This document shows positions 59,111 through 64,000 of a stretch of 64,000 nucleotides of DNA, piece after piece. The DNA is from Limnoperna fortunei. Its lineage: Eukaryota > Mollusca > Bivalvia > Mytilida > Modiolidae. The DNA is taken from the NCBI GenBank assembly GCA_944474755.1, contig OX104113.1:70487917-70551916 (forward strand), in the 5' to 3' direction. Made by a program: the position numbers and the translations under genes. The notes under the pieces are model-generated. The model did no database searches. It worked only from the letters and a program-made list of their open reading frames with translations, and was not told the origin of the DNA. Every line of letters begins with the position of its first letter. The first letter of the stretch is position 1.

Positions 59111-60590
59111 ATACATACAACATTGACGTACGCATAGAGTAGTAAAATGACTGATGTTTACTGTAGCAGTCCTTGCCAGTCATCATCTGTTCTTACCTTG
59201 ATTTTGTATGACTAATATTCACTGTAACAGTCCGTAACAGGGATCAGCGACTTGTATCCAGAATATTAACTAGAATGTCTAATGTCATTTGATCAAAATG
59301 ATGAAATATATTCGAAAGATATTTTTCTTTGTGAGCACCGTACGTTGTTCAAATTTTCTTCCCCAAAAGTTGAAGTTTTACTATTAATCTGAAGAAATAC
59401 TTGTACATGTATCTCCACCTTTTCATTAATCAAATATTATCCTGCCCGTACGACATCGTTAGTCCATTAAATAGCAATTATCAAAATATAAATTTGTAAT
59501 AAAAACTAAAACTTTGATAAAATCACTTCAAAGTAACACGTTATCATCTATTGCGTGTGGTTACTGCAAGAAACAAATTAACAATCAACATATCTAGCTC
59601 ACTTGTGGACACCAGGAAGCAACACCTACAGGACACATTTTCCAACACCTGTTAGATACTTAAAATAGGAAACGTCATACTAATCATTGCAATAAAATGA
59701 ATTACTTTTCCGTATTTGCAACGAACTTTCATTTAAAAACAAAACGCATTGAAGGTCTTATTCAATAAAAAAGCCATAGGAACTTTCTCTTCAAAGGTAA
59801 TGCTAGTTACTGGACGTAATGGTTATATTACGACTGAAATAGATTTAAGGGTGTGCTCGACATCAACCTTTTTATTGCCGAAAAGTTGGTGTGTGTATGT
59901 GTGTGAAGAGCTATCACTAGTTCTCTGGCTTCTTCTTCCATTAAAAACAGGACAGTGTCGTATAACTTCAACAAGAGAAAAAAACTAGTTTTTCAAATAA
60001 TAAGATATCTTAACTCATAGTAAACATTAGTGTAACTAATTTGTTACGTGTATTTTCAACGCGTTAATTACTGCTTAATTTCCTATTCTTTGGAACTATG
60101 ACATACGTTTTATTTATTCGGAAATCATCACAATTTTTAGATGTTTTGAGTTTCGTCTCATTGAAATCCTTGTATTTATTGTTACTTTTCAAGAGTGGAC
60201 AAAAAGCCGAGATGTTTATCTAACTAAATTCTCTCTTTTAAATGCGAGGACATTGTTTTGGGCCTGACATTTGCATGATGAAAATTAACTGTTTCCTAAT
60301 ATCAAAATGTGTCATTTTTACAATAGGCATATTATCTTGACGATGCAAATATATTTTCCTTCTGATGCATATAAGCAATAAAAAACAAAGATAATTTTAT
60401 TAAAACACGGATGCACTGGCTACAATTTCGTAGTTTAAACATTTGTAAAACTAAAACAACAAAAAGAAAGCTTTTCAATGTAGTAAGTTTCTCTTTTGTG
60501 ATTTAATTTGTAAACTTTTTTCTACTCTTGAGTGTCAGCCTCCTGTTGTAATAAGCAACTCCGTGGGGTTATTAATTTCATGTCTTAACA
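59111..60590. other. No recognisable gene
   Basis: AT-rich; the ORF at 59749-59988 has no recognisable motif. Confidence 0.4.
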
Positions 60591-60599
60591 CACATTTTT

Positions 60600-61320
60600 T
60601 TAATTTGTTTTGTTGTATATATGGTCAACACATTATTTATTACAGAACCTGTATACAGTGGTGTTTGGTTTCATTTGTCATGCAAAATTACGTATGGACA
60701 AATTTTGGTGTCGCCTTATTAACGAAAGCGAAAACAAATTCTCGTCAGTTTTATATAAACTACTTTATATAAACTTTTTGAACTATGGGTTAGAATGTAA
60801 ATAGATTTTATTATGAAAAATATTTTTGACAGTTTAGGTTTATCGAATATTTGGAGATCACAAGGTCAATTTCCAAATGAATGGATAGTTAAAAAGTGTT
60901 GAAATGAGGTTAAAACATCAATTTAGACAACATTGGTACTCTGATATCTTTAATTCATCAAAGTGTATACGTTATCGTATTATAAACGAAGATTTATGTC
61001 TTGAGAAATATTTGTCAATACTTCCTGCGCATTTTATGTATAGTTTATTTAAATTTCGATGTGGGTGTCGTCGTTTACCTATAGAAACAGGAAGATGTAA
61101 GAATAAGACAAGAGATTAATATTTTTTGCATTTTATGCAATAAGTTAGAAATTGGTATCACTACATATTTCAATGCCCTTTTTCCATAGAAAGAGAGAGA
61201 GAGAGAGAGAGAGAGAAAGATTAATTTTTACCACAATATTTTAAAACAAATGGAAATTCTTAAAATATACACATTTTTTTAATTCTATAAAAAGTAAAAG
61301 TACTAGAAAACTTGGTAAAT
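60600..61320 (+). pseudogene. Decayed LINE 3' fragment, same family as 20-24 and 29.8-31.4 kb
   Basis: Blocks FSSVLYKLLYINFLNYG, FPNEWIVKK, QFRQHWYSDIFNSSKCIRYR, LFKFRCGCRRLPIETGR and ILCNKLEI...YIFQCPF follow the order of the LINE C-terminal region at 30.5-31.1 kb. Several stops and frame changes occur. A (GA)n run (61190-61216) interrupts the zinc-knuckle region. Confidence 0.8.
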
Positions 61321-64000
61321 TTATTAAGATCATTTTATCAAGGGTCGTTCCTCCTTGTTAGTAAATTATATTACTGTAATTGTATGTTATTTAAGTTGTT
61401 CACACATGCATGTATAAAATCATATATCATGTATTGTTAACTTTTCTCTGTACTATATGTTTATGAGAAATAAATTATTCAGTATTCAGGTTGTATATTA
61501 GTGTTAATTTTATCATATATAAAATATATACAGTGTAATATACAGTGGAGTTATATTATGTAGCTAGGATATTGGATTTACTTTAGTCATTATTTAAATA
61601 TGGTAATAAATGTTAAAATTTAAATAAAACATCTAGAATATCTTCTGCAGGCTATACATATTTACTCATGACTTTCAATAAAGTTTGTTTTAGCTTTTGT
61701 TGAGAGGTTCTCACAATCGAAGTGCTACCACAGATTACATATATGGCATCTTATACCTTCTTCTACGTAGACATTACAGTGTGGGAAGTTGAAGTTTTCC
61801 TCAGTTTCCATAGTCATTTCGTCCGCTGATGATGAAGTCTGACCCTCCTCTGGCATCTTATTGGTTTCAGTAAGTACAACAGTCTTAGATTTCTACATAA
61901 GAATGATGAAGATATCTACTCTACTTCCATTTACATTTAATTTACAAGTAGTATGACAGAGATTAATTGCAAGCTTGAGCAGACTTCCTGCACAACCATT
62001 TTGCTTTTGATTGTAAGATTGATACAGGCATCTGTCTTTAGGCCAGATTTTTCTAACCCTTCCTGTATAGTAATAAGTATATCGTCATATTCTGTATTTC
62101 CCATCTTCAATATATTAGATATACATTTTCTTGCAATTAGTTTAGCCTGCTTTCAATTCAAATTTTATAAGCTGTTTTGGCAAGATGATTTTGTTTTGGA
62201 GTCTTACATCTCTTCTTAGTGTATATCATCGAGTTGCTGCTCTACCACTAAGCATGACTCCCGTTGAATGGTTTTTCGTTATTAACTTTCTTTTCATAAT
62301 TGAGATGACTTAACAATCAGCGAGAATATGAAAGGAATCGAGGGATTTGAGTGTATAGGAGCTGTTACAAAGTAGCCGTATAGGTCAGCGCAAAAATACC
62401 CACGCTTAGCTGACTCCCTGAGCAACCGAGAAAATTGAATAGCGCGGACTACCCACGCCTACCTCAATTTTGGAAATCCCACCACTTTTCACTAACTTCT
62501 CTCTGATTGTTGTTGTCATCCACTGGAGTGACCCAGCAATCACATACAATTTGTCTCGTGATTTTCATCCTCCAAGCTGTAGTCAGGTAGATATTAGGGT
62601 AAATGCCGTCCGTTAATTAGCTTATGTTGTAGGGTCTTCTACTTTTAGTTTAACCGTGTTTGCTGATGCAGTTTTGTCCCTCGTATGTTTTGTGTTGTCT
62701 GTTGGATGTTCTGTATAGATCAATATTAAATTTAAAGAAAAGCTAACACTTACCTCATTTATGGTTTTCATGCCTTGTTTAGTTCTATAATTTGCTGTTC
62801 CAATTGGAAATCTTGGTCAATCAATATGTCAGGATCCTTATGTCTATGATTGGCATTCCAGGATTTGATAGAACAATGGGGGTCTCTTTAAAGGTAATCT
62901 TGCTATCTGATGATAAGTTTTATACAATATCTATAATTTCCTTGTATTTGAGGCTCAGATGTTATAATCATGCCTCAGTTGAATGGTACTTTAGAGATAT
63001 AATCTAAGCACTCTTGTAATATGAAGTTAGATCACATGTACCAATAAGAAAATACAAATAGATTTTGTTGTTTATTAATTGTATCTCAGTGTCCAAGTTT
63101 CTTTGAGCCACTTGATGGCTAGGTCTGTTTTCCTGCCGCCTTTAACTCGTGTGTATTTTATTGTATTTGTAGGAATATGAGTTAGCTTGTTAATACTCTT
63201 TTTTAACTATGCCATGTGACATTAATTCCCGACCTTGTGCTCAGTTAGTGAAGTGGGAAAAGAACATAATAAAATAAAAGCTAGGGATGAAAAAGTGACT
63301 TGCTTGAATTAAATAAGATTGGTCACAACCTAGCCATTATTTTTGTCAGCCAAGGTTCCTAAACCGGGATTAAAGTGAGGCCGAGGTGGTAGTAATAAAG
63401 ACCCAAGTTTGAACAGAGTGTCATTTATTCACAGATGGCGAATAACATATGAACATGCAAATAAATAATTTGTTGCGACATAAATGACAATAAGAAACAT
63501 AAGCAAAGGTGGGGGTTAAAATATGTCCAGAAACATATTAAAATAAATATATGACGTACAAAAAAAAGAAAAATAACGTACAAAAAAAGAAATAAAATGA
63601 TAGTAACCAATGTACAATGTAGTTAATACATATATAATGCCACAATTCCCATTCAACCAGCGATCATGTTCGCATTATTACACTAAGAAGAAAAAACAAA
63701 AACTAAACAACGACAACACCATGAGCAAAAACGCCATTATAATAGGCGACTTTGTTTACATTTATGATGAGTATTGATAATAAGCCAATTCGATTTATAT
63801 ATAAATTAAATCGATCGTGCAAAGGACATGCAATAATGGTCCTCCCCACCCGAGCTGTGTGAAAAATGAAAATCAATGTCAGTTTTCACTGGTAGATCCG
63901 AACTAAAACCCAAAACCCTAATGTCTAGGGATTAAAGGGAAACCGATAAACTACTAAGAAAGCATACAATAATATTATAAGAAATTTCAAAGGGTGGTAA
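61321..64000. other. No recognisable gene
   Basis: AT-rich. The minus strand of ~61.7-62.2 kb reads short protein-like blocks (EEGQTSSSADEMTMETEENF, VYVEEGIRCHIC) separated by stops. This may be an old transposon or gene relic, but I cannot name it. Confidence 0.35.

Noticed and set aside
62225..62290. Possible minus-strand tRNA (TTAGTGGTAGAGC A-box-like motif)
   Set aside because: No T-arm GTTCGAATC motif and no complete cloverleaf could be drawn.

Overview
This is a window of eukaryotic, AT-rich nuclear DNA, most likely from a bivalve mollusc or another lophotrochozoan. Three things point there: spliced genes with GT-AG introns; animal-specific proteins (a Gfi1/Senseless-type zinc-finger repressor and a secreted kringle/PAN protein); and a dense mix of non-LTR retrotransposons, tRNA-headed SINEs and short inverted-repeat DNA elements. 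The species call is an inference from gene and repeat style. No bacterial operon, CRISPR array, rRNA or intact tRNA gene was seen.

Layout. 0-11 kb is intergenic with relics: a dead Tc1-type transposase, one SINE, an ORF resembling the N-terminus of Crypton-derived proteins, several tandem duplications and a dimeric inverted-repeat element. 11.2-16.5 kb holds a complete four-exon gfi1/senseless orthologue with a recognisable core promoter. 18.1-19.15 kb is a small Harbinger-like element carrying only a Myb/SANT-like ORF. 20.06-24.25 kb is a mutated but nearly full-length LINE on the minus strand (ORF1, endonuclease, reverse transcriptase, C-terminal Cys/His motif). Two shorter copies of the same family lie at 29.8-31.3 and 60.6-61.3 kb.

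25.4-44.3 kb is a duplicated secreted-protein locus. Each unit has a small Cys-rich ORF with a signal peptide (25402 and 42480), followed by exons of a PQQ-like beta-propeller protein. The first unit has intact propeller exons ending at 41352. The second has only a broken exon, internally amplified into six ~84-bp repeats. The first unit is riddled with repeats: a ~2.35-kb 26-bp minisatellite directly upstream of a signal-peptide exon, a palindromic element with 7-8 bp target duplications, a fold-back element, and a Mutator-like element nested inside an older inverted-repeat element.

47.0-53.0 kb is a compact secreted gene: signal peptide, kringle 1, kringle 2 and PAN domain, all joined at phase-1 introns. 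Kringle 2 carries two compensating single-base shifts. Its last intron holds a young LINE fragment and a SINE. From 53 to 64 kb I see mainly repeats (a nuclear-receptor-like DR1-rich repeat, a degenerate ~25-bp tandem array, a LINE relic) and no convincing gene.

The genes do not form one pathway. Gfi1 is a nuclear repressor of sensory and haemocyte fate in animals generally. The propeller and kringle/PAN genes are predicted secreted extracellular proteins. The main interest is the recently duplicated and decaying propeller locus and the layered transposon history.
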